The notes: generated by a model not told the origin, from the sequence alone. 64,000 bases of DNA from Cristatella mucedo (GCA_009760855.2 WPIO01000141.1:928001-992000), one strand, 5' to 3'; numbered from the stretch's first letter, positions 34,269 through 46,165 are shown. Translations and numbers: made by a program.

Positions 34269-36560
34269 TACGTGACCAAGATATTCGAGTTAAAGACTGC
34301 TGCCTCCTAGGGGGTCCCAGTTAAACTGCTGGCCTCTCACACTCAAGCCTCTTGCTAACTTGTATGTCATCCTCCTCCTCTTCCAGGACTAATATGGCCG
34401 CAGCTCTCTCGCCTGGGCTGGCCACCAACGGCCCGGTGCTGCTGCCGGAGTAGCTGTGAGTAGCTGCGCAATCCAGTCTGCCGACTCGAGGATAACTGCT
34501 GCTGCATTGCAATTGTATGGTGGCGATGTATCCATTGTATGAATGTTTTCATGACGATGATAATTACGAGACGTTTGCATGGCACTCGAAGAGAACTAAA
34601 TCGCTTTCTATGTGCTTTGAATATGCTGGATGAGGTGCTAGCAGTGCTAGCTGCAGCTTCGAGTGTTGGGGCCAGTCACATGACAGCAGAGCTCTTTGGT
34701 GACTTGCAGAAACTTGATAGAGGTTAATCATCAGAAGTATGTACTGCAGCAAGTGTGGTGTATTGCTGTTGCTGCAAGTGAGGACCAAAGCCCCCCCCCC
34801 GAAGTGTCTGAGCAGGGACTGCAGCAGACAGGAGGTAAGCTCGTGATCGCCACGATCTAGTAATGGCCATCCTCGTGTCTATACCTATCGCAGGTCATAC
34901 GAACTGTGCATAAATGTTTGTACACGTACTGGTACAAATGACTCATGTGTGTGGTTTGTGTGTGTGTGTACACGGATAAGTACCTACAGATTGCATGGGT
35001 GAATAGATTTGAGCTCACTCACATCCGCACACATGCACAAAACGTGCATGCACACACTGCTGAAAGCATAAATAACACCCAACCAGAAGGTTCCAAGGAG
35101 TCGAAGGTGACAAGGAAAAAGTCAAAGCTCGTGTCTTCGTCGGAACGAAGGGAAAGAACATCTAAAGAGTTATGAATTCGCCAATAAGGTGATCAGAACA
35201 GAAAAAGCTGGAAGTAACCGCATACTTAAAGCGTTTGGGGATTAGGTTTTCTTACAATGCTATAAAAGAGAACCGTGCAGAACTATAATGCAGAATATCC
35301 GACCGAGTCAGTATCTTTGGTGCAGACCTTGACAAATTCAACAAAATCATGATGACTTACTAAGAAGCTCAACGCAACAAGCCCTGTGACCAAGGTGCAC
35401 TTGAATCATAATGTACTTAATAAGGCTCGTATAAGCAGAACATGGTGGGAAACAGTGTTTCAGAGCTCCATCAACAAGACGATTTTTGCATAGCCTCAAA
35501 TAACGTGAATCTACTCATTTTTCTGAAAACTTAAAAGTTATTTTTGCACGACTATAGTGTAAACACATGTTAGTTCGAGGAAAAAGACACAGTGTAGAGA
35601 GCACCATACTTACGATTTTATTAAAATACTAAAAGCAGCTGCATGTGCTCTAACATCTGCAGAACTTGACTTCACTCGCTAACACCGTGTCAACTCTTCA
35701 TAGATGGTACGTTCTGATGTGGGGTCGCCGAGCATTCATTAGTTTTAGGCTTCACGAGTCATCCCCTGTTCCTTGTCTGCCATCCTGTAAAAGCACAAAT
35801 GGCTGCCTCGCTATTCAATGAAGAGGCGTTAGCAATCTTTAAATATGCAAAGGCAAGTCAAAATTGCTGGACGAAAAGCTATCGCTTGCAGATAACTATC
35901 GTTTAATATCCACACCTAAGCAAGTATACAAGAACCATACACGTGCATGGATAATAAGAATGACATTAAAAACGGGCCATGCGAAAAGCGTCCCCGATGG
36001 TATGGAGGTACTAAATATCTCCATCCGAGCTCTTTACATTTCACTGTTGCAAAGAGTTTTTCTTAGAGAAACAAGCGACAGCAAATAATTCAATGCACAT
36101 ACATCGATGCAAAAGTGACCAAGAAGACATACAGGGTTTCTTTTTTAAGGAATCAAAACATTAAGCTATATTGCCTGTCAGTTCCCTAATCTTAAGATCG
36201 TTAGACATTTACGAACGACTACCACTAAACAGAGTCATTGCAATGCAAGCAAACTAACGGGAAAGCAATTTCTATAGATAAAAGAACTGCAAATTGAAGT
36301 GTCTCGACTTAAGGGCACAAAACTGAAAAATTATAAAAAAAATGTGAATACTCAAGGAATACCCAGAGTTTTTAAGAACTAAAAATACTTAAAATCCTAA
36401 AAATCATCTCCATATACTTTTAAGTGCACCAGTGACTAGGAATCACTGACAAATATGGTCCTAGATAGTGCTGTAATCGGATTGACATGTCTCCAACCAC
36501 CACAGCTTACACCGAGGACCATCCAGCTAGGGCTAAGGTAAATCGGCTAGAGAACACACT
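34269..36560. other. Unassigned, AT-richer sequence
   Basis: A short poly-C at 34,791-34,800 and a weak reversed LINE-A tail at about 34,540-34,625. The Lys/Ser/Glu-rich frame ending at 35,175 (SKESKVTRKKSKLVSSSERR) looks coding-like, but I see no convincing acceptor. The rest has nothing I can name. Confidence 0.35.
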
Positions 36561-36569
36561 TCCAATAGA

Positions 36570-36885
36570 ATGTAAACTCCCGACTTGCGTCAAGACATCC
36601 CCTGACTCGATATTTAAAAAATTAAAAGCTCACCTTTGATGACGGCATTAAGTGGGTTCCTTTGATTCGTCATTGTGTACTTATGCGTGCTAACACTGAC
36701 GAATGCTGCCACTAACCACTCTGGCATGTCACCCCTAACCATGCTGTTAATGTTTTTATCTAACCTGATACCACTCAACATTCCATCGTGTTTCATTCGC
36801 AGCAAATTTAAAGCGCCTTTACAGGAAATAATTCCCTTAGGGGAGTGCTTTATCAAGTGTCTCATTATTATTATTATAATTATTG
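36570..36885 (+). mobile_element. LINE-A 3' end, diverged
   Basis: 'gtaaactcccgacttgcgtcaagacatcccctgac' through UTR words, hairpin and ATT tail. Confidence 0.8.
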
Positions 36886-38100
36886 CAAACTCGGATACTT
36901 AAAAGTCACGAATTGACCACAATAACCGACTCACTAGGATTGCACCCTTATGGTTGTTTTTCTCGATCCGACGTCAGATACCGAACCCATATTTTGCCTT
37001 TATTGAGGGCAATCTCGAAATAACTCCATCCGATGCCACAAACGTCCAGGTGTAAGCTAGAAAATCTTCTACTTCGACTCCTGCATCGGAAATGTGGTTA
37101 CAATTAAACGGCCACAAAGCAAAGTGGGTACGGAAGAAGAAATGATCTTGGTCCTTACTACATAGTATAGCTTCGGCATCAGACGCTTCCAGCAGGCACT
37201 GTTAGAAACCGGCTAGCCTACTATCGGGGCTTCCGGGATGACCCCCGGAAAGGGCCCGGCGTGTGACAACTAGTTGCAATAAAGCTGCTTGGGCATTCTT
37301 ATTTACACGACTGTTCTAAACACGGAAAAATGGATGCCTCAGAAGACAAATTTGGGTGGGAGAGAGTCCAATGTTATTTATTGGAAATAGTAAATACAGT
37401 AGAGTCTGCCTGTAAAGATAAAGGTTAGTGATTAGGTTTTGTTTGGTGCTAAACAAATTCAGTATACAAAACTAATCACATTTTCAAATCAATGCGATTA
37501 ATATTCCCATGCAACAAGCATTATGTACTACCGACTTTCTACGAACTACAGTGCTCCATAACTGCTGCAGACGTCCCAGAGCTCAGGAACTAGTCTGAAA
37601 TGACAAAAACGGTCATACATGTAAGCAATCCTATCGCAGTACATCCGTGTCTGCAAAAACTTGGACCACAGCGACAGCAGCTAACTGAACGAACCAGTTC
37701 ATTGAAAGGTAAGATGGTAATCACAAGCCTGTACCATAGGTTCAAATATCTGGAGGTCGGACTAAACATTGACAAACGTTTCAGAAACTACCTCAAACCT
37801 TCAACTGGAATCACCACAATCATCCCAAGTTGGCAATGTCTCCCCTTTAGTGACGGGAGGTGTAATTATCGTTGACTTCGGCACATTGACGCCGAGCAAG
37901 CAATTATTGCTCGTGAAGTTTGACCCTTTCACAGTAATCACGATCGACCTTTGCCGATTGCCGAAAGAATAGCAAATCTTTAGATCACGTGGCATCTTGA
38001 GCATCTTCAGTACTGCTTTCGGAATCCGGAGACTTTTTCCAGATGCCCGAAGTGTGGCTACACGAAATGAATGCTCATTTAAATCATGCAGATGGCTCGG
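36886..38100. other. Unassigned sequence left of the inverted duplication
   Basis: No exon or known repeat can be supported. A frame at 37,600-37,875 contains YHRFKYLEVGLNIDKRF, vaguely like LINE C-terminal regions, too weak to call. Confidence 0.35.
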
Positions 38101-38622
38101 TCACTCGGTCAGTTAGTTTTGTCGCTCACTTTTACGTCCCTTTATTCTTTGGCTCCAGGCTACGTATCAGATCTACTCCACCACCAGGCTAGGCATAGTA
38201 CCACCTGCTTCTCAGAATCTAAAGTTTTACCTATATCTCATAGAAAGCTCAAATCTTTTGGAGACCGCGCCTTTATTTCGTATTCTCTCAAAGCCTAGAA
38301 CTCACTCCCGCTTTCGTCATGAACTCGGCCGCTTTGACCGCATATAAATTGAAACTAAAGACACGCCTACTTATTCCTGCGAATTGATCTTCACGTGCTT
38401 ATGCATGCCGACACTGCGCATGCTGCTACTGATCATACTTGCACACTGTACCCGTGCATGTCACCCTAGCCATGTTATTCATGTTTTTTTATCAAGCATG
38501 CTACCACCAATCAATCGATCATGCTTCCTTTGCGGCAAATGTAAAGCACCTAGAACGAGATTGAGTTAGCCGAGGGACCTTCATCGAATGTGTTGTTATT
38601 ATTATTGCTATTATTTACCAAA
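38100..38622 (+). mobile_element. LINE-A 3' end at the outer edge of the left arm
   Basis: 'gttttgtcgctcacttttacgtccc' through codons for SLAPGYVSDLLHHQARHST, UTR, hairpin and ATT tail. The inverted duplication starts about 35 bp after it. Confidence 0.88.
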
Positions 38623-39314
38623 TATGTGGCAACATTTCGTATACTTTACTAACTTGCCCTCCAGTTTATGACTCAATATAGATAAACAGCAGTGCATTAT
38701 CTCAATGGGCCTAGTAAACGTCCAGCACTCCATTCTGTCAATCATCTGAAGCCTATGGCTAGAGCCAACAGTCAACCTTGGACCTGCTCCACTTAGTCCA
38801 CTAAGTGCACGGAGTGACTCCAAGGATATCAACGACATAGCTGCACAATTACTCACTATTTTCATTGATTAATTGCTCTCGGTTGGCACCGTTCGTCGGC
38901 ATTGTCGGCAGCAGGTTCACGGTGAGTGGCAGCCGTCGACCGCAAGTTCTCAGGTGAAGGCTAAGCACGAAAACACAAGAAGAAATGGATTTAAGGTCAC
39001 CACAAAGCCAGCCAAGGCACAGCTACATCAATCATCAGGCCTCCCACTGTCATTTCAAATATTTCCGAATAAGGTTTCGCATCGTGTCACCCATTCGTCT
39101 GATTCCGGTCGTTTCCTTGGCTCTCTTCACGTACACCCAGAGGCATCAATCACGTGATCTCGTAAATCACTCTACTTTGTTTAGCATACTAGCTCTACTA
39201 AATTATCGCCAGCCTCAGCTCTTCCTGCCCTGGAAAATTGAAAGCGATTAATGGCGAAACAATATTGTGTGCTTATTAATGGAAAGTGTGGTCATACTCA
39301 AAAGAAAGTTTCAA

Positions 39315-40945
39315 TTCGCTTAGCCCTATTTCTCTGAAATTAATCCCCTCTGTGCGATCCATGACCCGGGTAGCGAATGTAGATTAACTTTACTACCTTG
39401 GCCCAGCTTAATGATGTACAGGCTGCATTATATACTACACGTCACGAGACCTGTTCTTACCTTATCCGCCAGACCTGTAGGACAATGAATTGCTGGTCCA
39501 TGGCTTCAGCCAGCACTTCAATGTCAAGACACTCGAGCTCTACTGCTCTGCAATGGTTTAGATTGAATCTCAGTGGGAGACTCCAGATTATTGACGTGAA
39601 TGGATCATCAAAGATCATCCGAGGTACCTCTGAAATATGAGGTACATCAGGGCTCGATGCTAGGTCCGGTTCAATTCACGATTTATACGCTCACTCTTGC
39701 TGATGTGATTGCCAAGAACAATCTAGGCTTTTCCTTCTATGCAGATGACACCCAGTTGTGCCTTTGCTTTGTTCCCTCCCAGCCTTTAAGCACCTCAAAT
39801 TCTATAAACTCACTCGCTGCATATTTGTTTATCAAGCATGATATAACTCACCATTCAATTAGATTTCCCTTTGCAGTAAATGTAAAGCGCATAGCAAGAT
39901 ATTGATTTCTCGCGGTGCGCTTTATCAAGTGCATTAATATTGTTATTGTTATTATTATGTATTGATGACATCTGCATATGGATGGCAGCAAATTTTCTAA
40001 AACTAAATTATGATAAAGCTAACTTACTAGTTATGGGCAAACCCAGTGTGATACAGCAATTGGAAAGGCTGATGCTCAAAATTGGCTCTGTCAGCATATC
40101 TGCTGTTGAATCAGTTCGAAATCTAGGTGTCACGTTTCAAAGTGACCCCTCGTTCGACGACCACATCAGCTCCACAGTCAAATCTGCCTACTTTCAGCTA
40201 CGTAACGTTGCTAAAATTCGAGCTTGTTTAGATAAGGATACCACGTCTACGTTGGTCCATGCATTCGTGACATCCCGTCTCGACTTCTGCAACTCACTGC
40301 TTACTGGCCTACCGGCATGTGTAATCAGGCAACTGCAGCTGGTGCAAAACTCCGCAGCTAAATTGTCTGTCGTGAGCTTCGCAGCTGCCATATCACACCA
40401 CTTCTCGCCGACCTGCACTGGCTCCCAGTCAAGCAGCCGATTGACTTCGAGATTTAGTCGCTCACTTTTAAGCCACATAATTCTTTGGCTCCAGCCTATC
40501 TCTCAGATCTACTCCCCCATCAGGCCAAGCATTGTACCACCTGCTTTTCGGAATCCAACGGTCTACCAATACCACATACAAACCTAAAATCCTTTGAAGA
40601 CCGCGCATTTAGTTCGTATGCTTTCAATTGTCTTTAACTCCCTCCCGACATGCGTCACAACATCCCCTGACTTGACCTCATTTAAAAAGAACCTGAAAAC
40701 ACACCTATTTAGGACAGCGATTAGTGGGTCCCTGTGATTCGTCCTTCATGTGCTTATGCATGCTGACATTGTGCATGCTGCCACTAACCACATTTGCATG
40801 CTGACCCTGTGCATATAACCCCTAACCATGTTATTCATGCTGTATATCAAGTATGATATTACTCATGATTCAATTGCATTTCCCTTCACAGCAAATATAA
40901 AGCACTTAGAAAGAGATTGAGTTCTCAGAGGGCGCTTTGTAAGTG

Positions 40946-40978
<33 letters not shown>

Positions 40979-40993
40979 AGCCAGCCAAATCAG
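39315..40993 (+). mobile_element. LINE-A insertion present only in the left arm
   Basis: The flanks, 'ggtcatactcaaaag' and 'ttttcgtcgatcaagtatc', are close together in the right arm (about 59,440-59,470). The insert carries RT frames ([49 protein letters not shown]) with stops and frameshifts, 3' UTR, hairpin and ATT tail at 40,950-40,975. The RT region is itself split by a tail-only copy at 39,830-39,957. The first 180 bp are not recognisable LINE. Confidence 0.85.
39830..39957 (+). mobile_element. Tail-only LINE-A copy inserted within a LINE-A RT frame
   Basis: About 128 bp starting 'tttgtttatcaagcatgat', with hairpin and ATT/GTT tail, lie exactly between codons for LAA and CIDDI of the host copy. 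A severely 5'-truncated retroinsertion. Confidence 0.85.
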
Positions 40994-41214
40994 CTGAGAG
41001 TTTTCGTCGATCAAGTATCTGCATTTCAGACATTCGGTCCAACGTGCTAGCCCGTTTGCATAGGGGAGGTCATGATTAAGATTAAATACTGCTTACACGA
41101 ACCAGGAGATCTAATTATGTCAACTGCGTTCCAACTCGACTGCTATCAATATGGACCCTGGGTAAAGTTCATACACTGAGCCACAATGCCTGCTGCATCA
41201 TGGCTACTTCACAT

Positions 41215-41420
41215 ACAGATGAACAGCTTCCCCTGTTTCAGTCTTCTCGTGCCCTAGGGTCTTATCTACACATACAATATATTAGCTATTCCATAACTCA
41301 GCTGCTTATAGACCACTGGCAACAGCAGGTTTCGCTCAGCAGTTCGTAGACTGTGGAACTCACTTCCACGATTCTTAGGTGACGACATCTACTCTCCTGC
41401 TCCCTACTGCAGCAGAAGCT
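41215..41420 (+). mobile_element. Ancient LINE-B fragment shared by both arms
   Basis: One frame reads RLWNSLPRFLGDDIYSPAP, matching KLWNSLPQFLRNDIYSPTA of LINE-B at 49.6 kb. Upstream, LPLFQSSRALGSYL parallels LHQFQPVRALRSC. The counterpart is at 59,040-59,260 in the right arm, so it predates the duplication. Confidence 0.65.
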
Positions 41421-41581
41421 GCCTAGCCGTCTGAGCAGCTACCTTCACGTAAGCTAACTCCAGTAGTAGGCTCTTTCTAGATGCCTTGCACGACCAACTT
41501 CTCGTTTGCTCAAATGTCTCAATCTTACTCTTCTATGCCTTTAACTTGGCCATATTTAATTAAAATAAAGTTTACTTGCAG

Positions 41582-41889
41582 CCACATGGGCACCGAAAGC
41601 CATCCAGCCTTTGCATGCCCTACAGCTTGATCCCAAATGTTTGAAAGTAGCAAATCCACTTACTACTTCCGGCTTAGTGGAATCGCAGACTAGCCGACAT
41701 AAACCTGTAGTTAATGAAAGGATTTTAGATCGATTCGATGGGGATAATGGAGTACCAGGGGTAACACAATTCAAGGAGGCGTTGGAATGTTACGAGAGAC
41801 TATCTGTAGAGATTGTGGAAGCCATTCAGAAAATGAATGCTTTGAACGACTACCATCTGCAAAACAAAGTTAATCTCAAGCGACATTAG
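41582..41889 (+). CDS. Terminal exon of an unknown gene (left-arm copy, intact)
   Basis: The acceptor aaagtttacttgcag ends at 41,581; after 2 nt, 101 codons run to TAG at 41,887-41,889. It reads TWAPKAIQPLHALQLDPKC..., VVNERILDRFDGDNGVPGVT, QFKEALECYERLSVEIVEAI, QKMNALNDYHLQNKVNLKRH. The end looks helical and amphipathic, perhaps coiled-coil. I do not recognise the family. It converges tail to tail with the MBD copy on the other strand. Conservation of this frame between the arms supports a real gene. Upstream exons should lie to the left, beyond LINE insertions. Confidence 0.6.
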
Positions 41890-42349
41890 GCTTTGTTCTA
41901 GTCGAGTAGAAATTTCGAAAAGAAGAATTCACTGATATTACAGGAACAAAACTAATATCTCGGTCCATCAAGTACATCTGTAATTCAAAGACAGTGATCT
42001 GATTAATCGACTAGACGAAACGTCCAACCTAAAATTGGTCCGATGAGCAAGGTATGGGTAAGCATCTCACGTTCACGTGCTGAACGGGACGTGCTTGCTT
42101 TTCCTTAATGTGAGTAACTATTTTAAGCTTGAAATCTAGGATCGATGATAAAGCAAGCCAAGCTTTTTAAAATCTACCAATGGTTGTACTCGACCAATTC
42201 AAGATCATATACAAGCATCATCGACTCTGGCAATGAGTTGCAGCAGAGCGATTTCCATGGTTTCAGTTAAGCTAAATTTTACTCAAGTCAATTTTTCCTG
42301 TGCCTGTAAGACTACGACAGTTAGAAGAGCAACAAAATAGCTCTCTCAC

Positions 42350-42546
42350 CGGAATAATCTCGGCCGTGGCAATAGCTGCCGTCTGCTGCTGCTTCAACTT
42401 TAGCTTTGCAACACGTGACGGCAGCTGGTTGCTAGTTCGATGTTTCTTTCGAGCCATTCGCACCATCTCGAATGGTGGTCGAAAGACCGGTCTTTGAAGG
42501 AAAGTAAAATTTTCTTCAGAAACGTCATCGACTCCTGTGTCATGCA
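42350..42546 (-). CDS. MBD gene copy B-left, exon after the MBD
   Basis: 197 bp (2 nt plus 65 codons) between cctcatatag and CCG|GTGAGA on the minus strand. It reads HDTGVDDVSEENFTFLQRPV, FRPPFEMVRMARKKHRTSNQ, then LPSRVAKLKLKQQQTAAIAT. Start phase, end phase and the FTFL(Q/R)RPVF motif equal those of copy A (17,528) and copy B-right (57,921). Confidence 0.65.
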
Positions 42547-42764
42547 CTATATGAGGAATAAAAAATCAATCAATGAATTATCCCCGCAATTCGGTCCAAG
42601 CCGTTATGATTTGCAGACAAATCGACATGAAGCTTCTGTTACTTACGGAACTTGTGCAGTTGTGGCATGGATCTCTAAAATGAAATAATACCGATTAAGA
42701 TTACTTAATCTGCATATAATTGCGCCACAATAAAGTCATAATAATACTTATAGGTCGTTTGTAC

Positions 42765-42840
42765 CGTGCCATGAAAAAGTAGGTAAATCCCTTGACAGCA
42801 TGTTGCCAATAAATTGATAAGCAAGGTTTATCGTCATGCC
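42765..42840 (-). CDS. MBD gene copy B-left, second MBD exon
   Basis: A 76-bp exon between actatttttcag and CACG|GTACAA. It reads GMTINLAYQFIGNMLSRDLP then TFSWH. This aligns with the C-terminal half of MBDs (helix, then 'YLG-x...DL-x-x-F-x-F'). Ends in phase 1, matching the start of the next exon at 42,546. The same 25 residues are encoded in the right arm. Confidence 0.6.
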
Positions 42841-43930
42841 CTGAAAAATAGTTAGACTGGAATGCAAATAAAGATTAGTATCGTGCTTAGGCCAGCATGC
42901 TGCAGCACCCAAGAAGACACTGAGGCCCACCGGTTGGTTAGACCTTGGGCTATCAAAATGCACTGAATCATGCACAGGAAAGCAGGCAAACTACGCAAGA
43001 ACTGAAAGACAAGTTCACTACGGTGCTATTCCTAGTGGGCTTTATCGTACCTTCATTCCTTAAAACACCAATCGCTACCGTCCGACAGTTGATATCACAA
43101 CGACGAGGCACCATACTATAGTTGCTAATGAAATGGCAATAAGAACGCGATTTCAGGGTTAGAAAGCTGTACGCTCGAACAATGTCACGAGTCATTAGGT
43201 AGAAGAGTGTACCTTTTCTGATTAAATAGCAGAATGTGACAAAGTGACAAGAGCCGGAAGCTTCGATCGTTGTTTAATGGGCAATCTATAGCTCTAGCAG
43301 GTGCTCTTTATTGGCCCCCCACCTGAAGACATGAGATTAGGAGGCCCTAGATAGAGACCAGAGCCCCTTCTTACATTTTCTCCCCGAGACAGCCCTCCTC
43401 CCAGGATTCCAAGAAGTCGCTGCCAGGCTGAGACGACAGGCGTTCGAAACGTTCGCTCGGTCACGTAATGGTGGTAGCCTTATATCCTGTCAGCTGTGGA
43501 GTCATTAAAATACTCCCCTGAAGTAGCTGCTACGAAACAGGGAAAAATCAGTGCTGCATTGAGCCAAACCTATCCACAATGAGGCTGTCGAAATGTTCAT
43601 GCTGACGAAAAAGGCATGCAACAGGCCACAATCTGAAAAGGGTTGGCTGCAAGTTCTCAGAAAGACAATCTTCATGCAAGACGCCTGTGAAAAACCCGTG
43701 ACCGACTTTCGGCCGTTAAGTTGCCTTGGCAAATAGCCTCTTCACCGAAGCGACAGAACTTTGGGCAGCTGCTGGATCTCTATAGGGCTTGGCGATAGGC
43801 CATGAATTATCCTTGGCTAGTCAAACGCAGGGTAATGCAAATCAATTATGGAAGTAGTTCGGAATGGCTAGAATGAACTCATCGATCATATGGCTACACA
43901 CAGAGAGGCATTTTTTCGCAATGTACTCAC

Positions 43931-44019
43931 CAGCTTGACACCTTTTGGCGACACGTAGTAGGCATCGCCCGTTCTTGTTTTCTGTCTACGTTGTCTAAGA
44001 ACAACTAAACGCTTCCAAC
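43931..44019 (-). CDS. MBD gene copy B-left, MBD core exon
   Basis: An 89-bp exon on the minus strand (acceptor tatttgtag, donor CTG|GTGAGT). It reads G-WKRLVVLRQRRQKTRTGDA then YYVSPKGVKL, a clear methyl-CpG-binding-domain core with the YY-x-SP-x-G-x-KL hairpin. The preceding exon known in the right arm (54,608-54,672) is absent because the left arm lacks that block, so this copy is probably not functional unless an alternative start exists. Confidence 0.7.
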
Positions 44020-45094
44020 CTACAAATAACGACCCTGAATAATACTCGTGGAAGCGATGCTGCATACAAGTTCCAATGCTCCATTTTTCTAGCATATTTT
44101 AATCGCTTTCACAGACATGTAGCTCTCTTAGGACGCTTTGGAAATTTGTCATTATCAAATTCAGAGCTTGCAGTCTTAATACAAAGAAATAGGCCGAGAT
44201 GAAAAGCATCTGCAGCCGACAAAGAATAGGATAGCCGGAATTTAGAGCCTTCGCTGTTGACGGCTTTTTGTAAAGCAGCACATTGACACACCATTTATGA
44301 CATTTGATAGGCATGCTGGGTTAATAGCTCCTACGAGGATGCTTCGGTGACATTCATCTCTGCAGCGCAGCAAGAACAAAAAAATACATTCTAATGGAAA
44401 GAAGCACAACATGCCGTTACGATTCATTACATAATCATAGGCACTAAAAACAACTCAAAATGATGTCAACCGTGTAGTACTGCCATTACACTGAAGAAGT
44501 TCGTTAACAAGCTTATTAGGGAAATTCATGAGTGATTCATGAAGTTTACTAAAACAGCATACAAGATGATGCCTTAGCATTCATTTTCTGTAGTATCCCT
44601 TTTGCTTGAAGTTAAACAAACACAATGCTGGTCAACCATCGTGGAGGCAACCCTAGTTACGAGCTGCAGGTGTTGCAGGTATGAGAATTCGTGTTTCCTC
44701 CAATTTCCGAGCAGCTGAGACACGTCTAGCATTCAGCTCGCTAGCAGTAGAGATGTTGCAGCAAAGGACATGAGGCGATAATAAAAATAATAACAAAAAA
44801 TTATAATGTCTTAGCATTCTCAGAGAATGCAGTCCCTTTCTAGGCACGCCACGTATGCTTCAACAGAAGCATGGTCAAAGGGTAAGTGGTAGCACGATCA
44901 AGGACGACAAGCATAGCCTGGTTGCCACGAGCAACCGAGAGCCAATCTACCAGTCAGCACACTCAATCCCTTCCTCCTGCTTGTATTTGCTTCATTTTGC
45001 TTCCTCCCCCTTCTCGTCGTCAACGCCTTAGCCCTAAACTAGCAGGTGAGAACCAAAGTGGGCCACCAGACAGTGCCAGCAGGTACAATACCAA

Positions 45095-45352
45095 TTACAA
45101 TGACGAGTACAGCTTCATCTTAATGGTCCGGAGTGTGACTTGGCCTCCAGCATTTACCTGTAGAATGCGCTTGCCTACGAGCCCAGTAAATACTGAACCT
45201 ATGCCGACGGAGGTCATAAACATGGAAACATGGAAATTCATGCTGAGTGGCCAACCTCGAAGGTAAGCGATTGCCCATGCCAAAGTCAAACAACCAGCAT
45301 ACCTAACACGTTTCTCTACTGAAGATGAGAAGCAATAGCTGCCGTAGCACAC
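45095..45352 (-). other. Hydrophobic open segment (left arm)
   Basis: The minus-strand frame is open from 45,352 to 45,095 and contains SMFMTSVGIGSVFTGLVGKR, a possible membrane helix followed by basic residues. It lies downstream, on the same strand, of the BCL-2-like exon and could be its C-terminal anchor exon. A weaker alternative is a TMEM223-like piece (VNAGGQVTLRT). The right-arm counterpart (55,144-55,266) is identical from the helix onward, but the part upstream of it is separated by the 2.26-kb block. Confidence 0.3.
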
Positions 45353-45479
45353 GATGGAACGTGTTAACTAATATAAATACGCCTTCAAAATCATCCCAAT
45401 TTGTCCAGAGCTCATTCTGCTGTTGAGCAAAGAAGTCTAGGCCCAGGTCTCAGGATGGAAACTGTGAGAAGCCCAACGC

Positions 45480-45835
45480 CTAATCTTTTCCTCCAGATGC
45501 GCAGATGCAAAAATTACTGAGAAGTTGACGGTTTAGAAAGAATTCATCGAAGAGAACGAAAGCAGAAGTGGTATGCATCATCAGCTTCATGCGAAAAGTG
45601 ACCAATCGTTTATGCCTTAGACAGGAGTGTAAACCTATGAGTGCTCCAGTACTGATACCAGCAGACGAAGTTTTCTTGCAGAGGCCAGCAAAGAGTACGT
45701 TTAATGCAGCATACTGCACGCTGAGTACATATCGAATCAGGTTCCTGAGGAAAACCATCTTTTCATTCTTCGAGTCTAACTCGTTGCCCATACGTTGGAG
45801 GCTCAGAGCGATAGCATAGATCAGCTTTGGGTCAA
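45480..45835 (-). CDS. BCL-2-family-like exon (BAK/BOK-like) next to the palindrome edge
   Basis: The acceptor-like gaccctcag is at 45,836; 2 nt then about 117 codons follow to TAG at 45,480. IALSLQRMGNELDSKNEKM resembles a BH3 (L-x3-G-(D/N)-E). About 39 residues after GNEL comes SAGISTGALIGLHSCL, in the position of the BH1 helix (SAGITWGKVVSL in BOK, as I recall). About 49 residues later LLSNFCICASGG stands where BH2 (L-x2-W...GGW) is expected. The spacings are within a few residues of BAK. BH1 lacks the canonical Asn/Thr-Trp-Gly-Arg, and BH2 lacks Trp. The frame ends within 2 bp of the inverted-repeat edge, so it may be truncated. Role, if real: mitochondrial apoptosis control. Confidence 0.45.
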
Positions 45836-45939
45836 CTGAGGGTCGGCTAAAGAGGGCTTTTGCCTGCTTTGTAGCCCTGCGGTCGTTCGTTGCTAAATGT
45901 CAAGATTTCGGCGCCTTAACTTAACGAGTGTTCAGAGCC

Positions 45940-46165
45940 AACTTTTTTGCAGTTCAGGATGATGCGAGAGATATAGGCAACTTCCGGAGTTATTATCTCG
46001 TTATCCTCTCTAGGCTGAGATGCCTTACAAAGATAGTGAGTCAACGGTTGGCGAAAAGAGTCACTGACCGACTTGGATTTAATCGAGCTTACTTCCGCCA
46101 GGGGTCAAGGATGTGCCTCCTGGGTCGCAGAATCAGGCAGGTGCGGACGACAGCCATCTCAAAAG
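45940..46165 (+). mobile_element. RT fragment of a third LINE type
   Basis: The frame DIGNFRSYYLVILSRLRCLT, KIVSQRLAKRVTDRLGFNRA, YFRQGSR then IRQV matches the RT core 'D-x-x-NYRPIsLLs...iLxxRL...QxGFRxG' of non-LTR elements, but not LINE-A or LINE-B wording. Short and isolated. Confidence 0.5.

Larger units (their letters stand above)
38657..45478 (+). repeat. Left arm of a 22-kb inverted duplication
   Basis: This arm matches the reverse complement of 52,628-60,915. Shared landmarks are the outer edge (ccctccag...), 'attaattgctctcggttggcacc', the antisense exon 41,582-41,889, the MBD exons, a reversed LINE-A tail (44,790-44,890) and the inner edge gcccaacg at 45,471-45,478. Differences are a LINE-A insertion (about 39,315-40,993), absence of a 2.26-kb block at about 45,218 and of an 835-bp block at about 39,174, and scattered substitutions. 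Confidence 0.95.

Noticed and set aside
44886-45266. Pro/Ser/Thr-rich plus-strand frame, identical in both arms (54,972-55,475 minus)
   Set aside because: Identity reflects the duplication; the product is low complexity, starts in a LINE-A tail and lies opposite the hydrophobic frame. No splice support.
45095-45352. Assignment to TMEM223
   Set aside because: Only GGQVTL(R/T)T and a hydrophobic stretch agree; the expected downstream part is absent. Kept as an unnamed hydrophobic segment.
45568-45819. Plus-strand frame over the BCL-2-like exon
   Set aside because: Shadow of the minus-strand frame, which shows family-like motifs at the right spacing.
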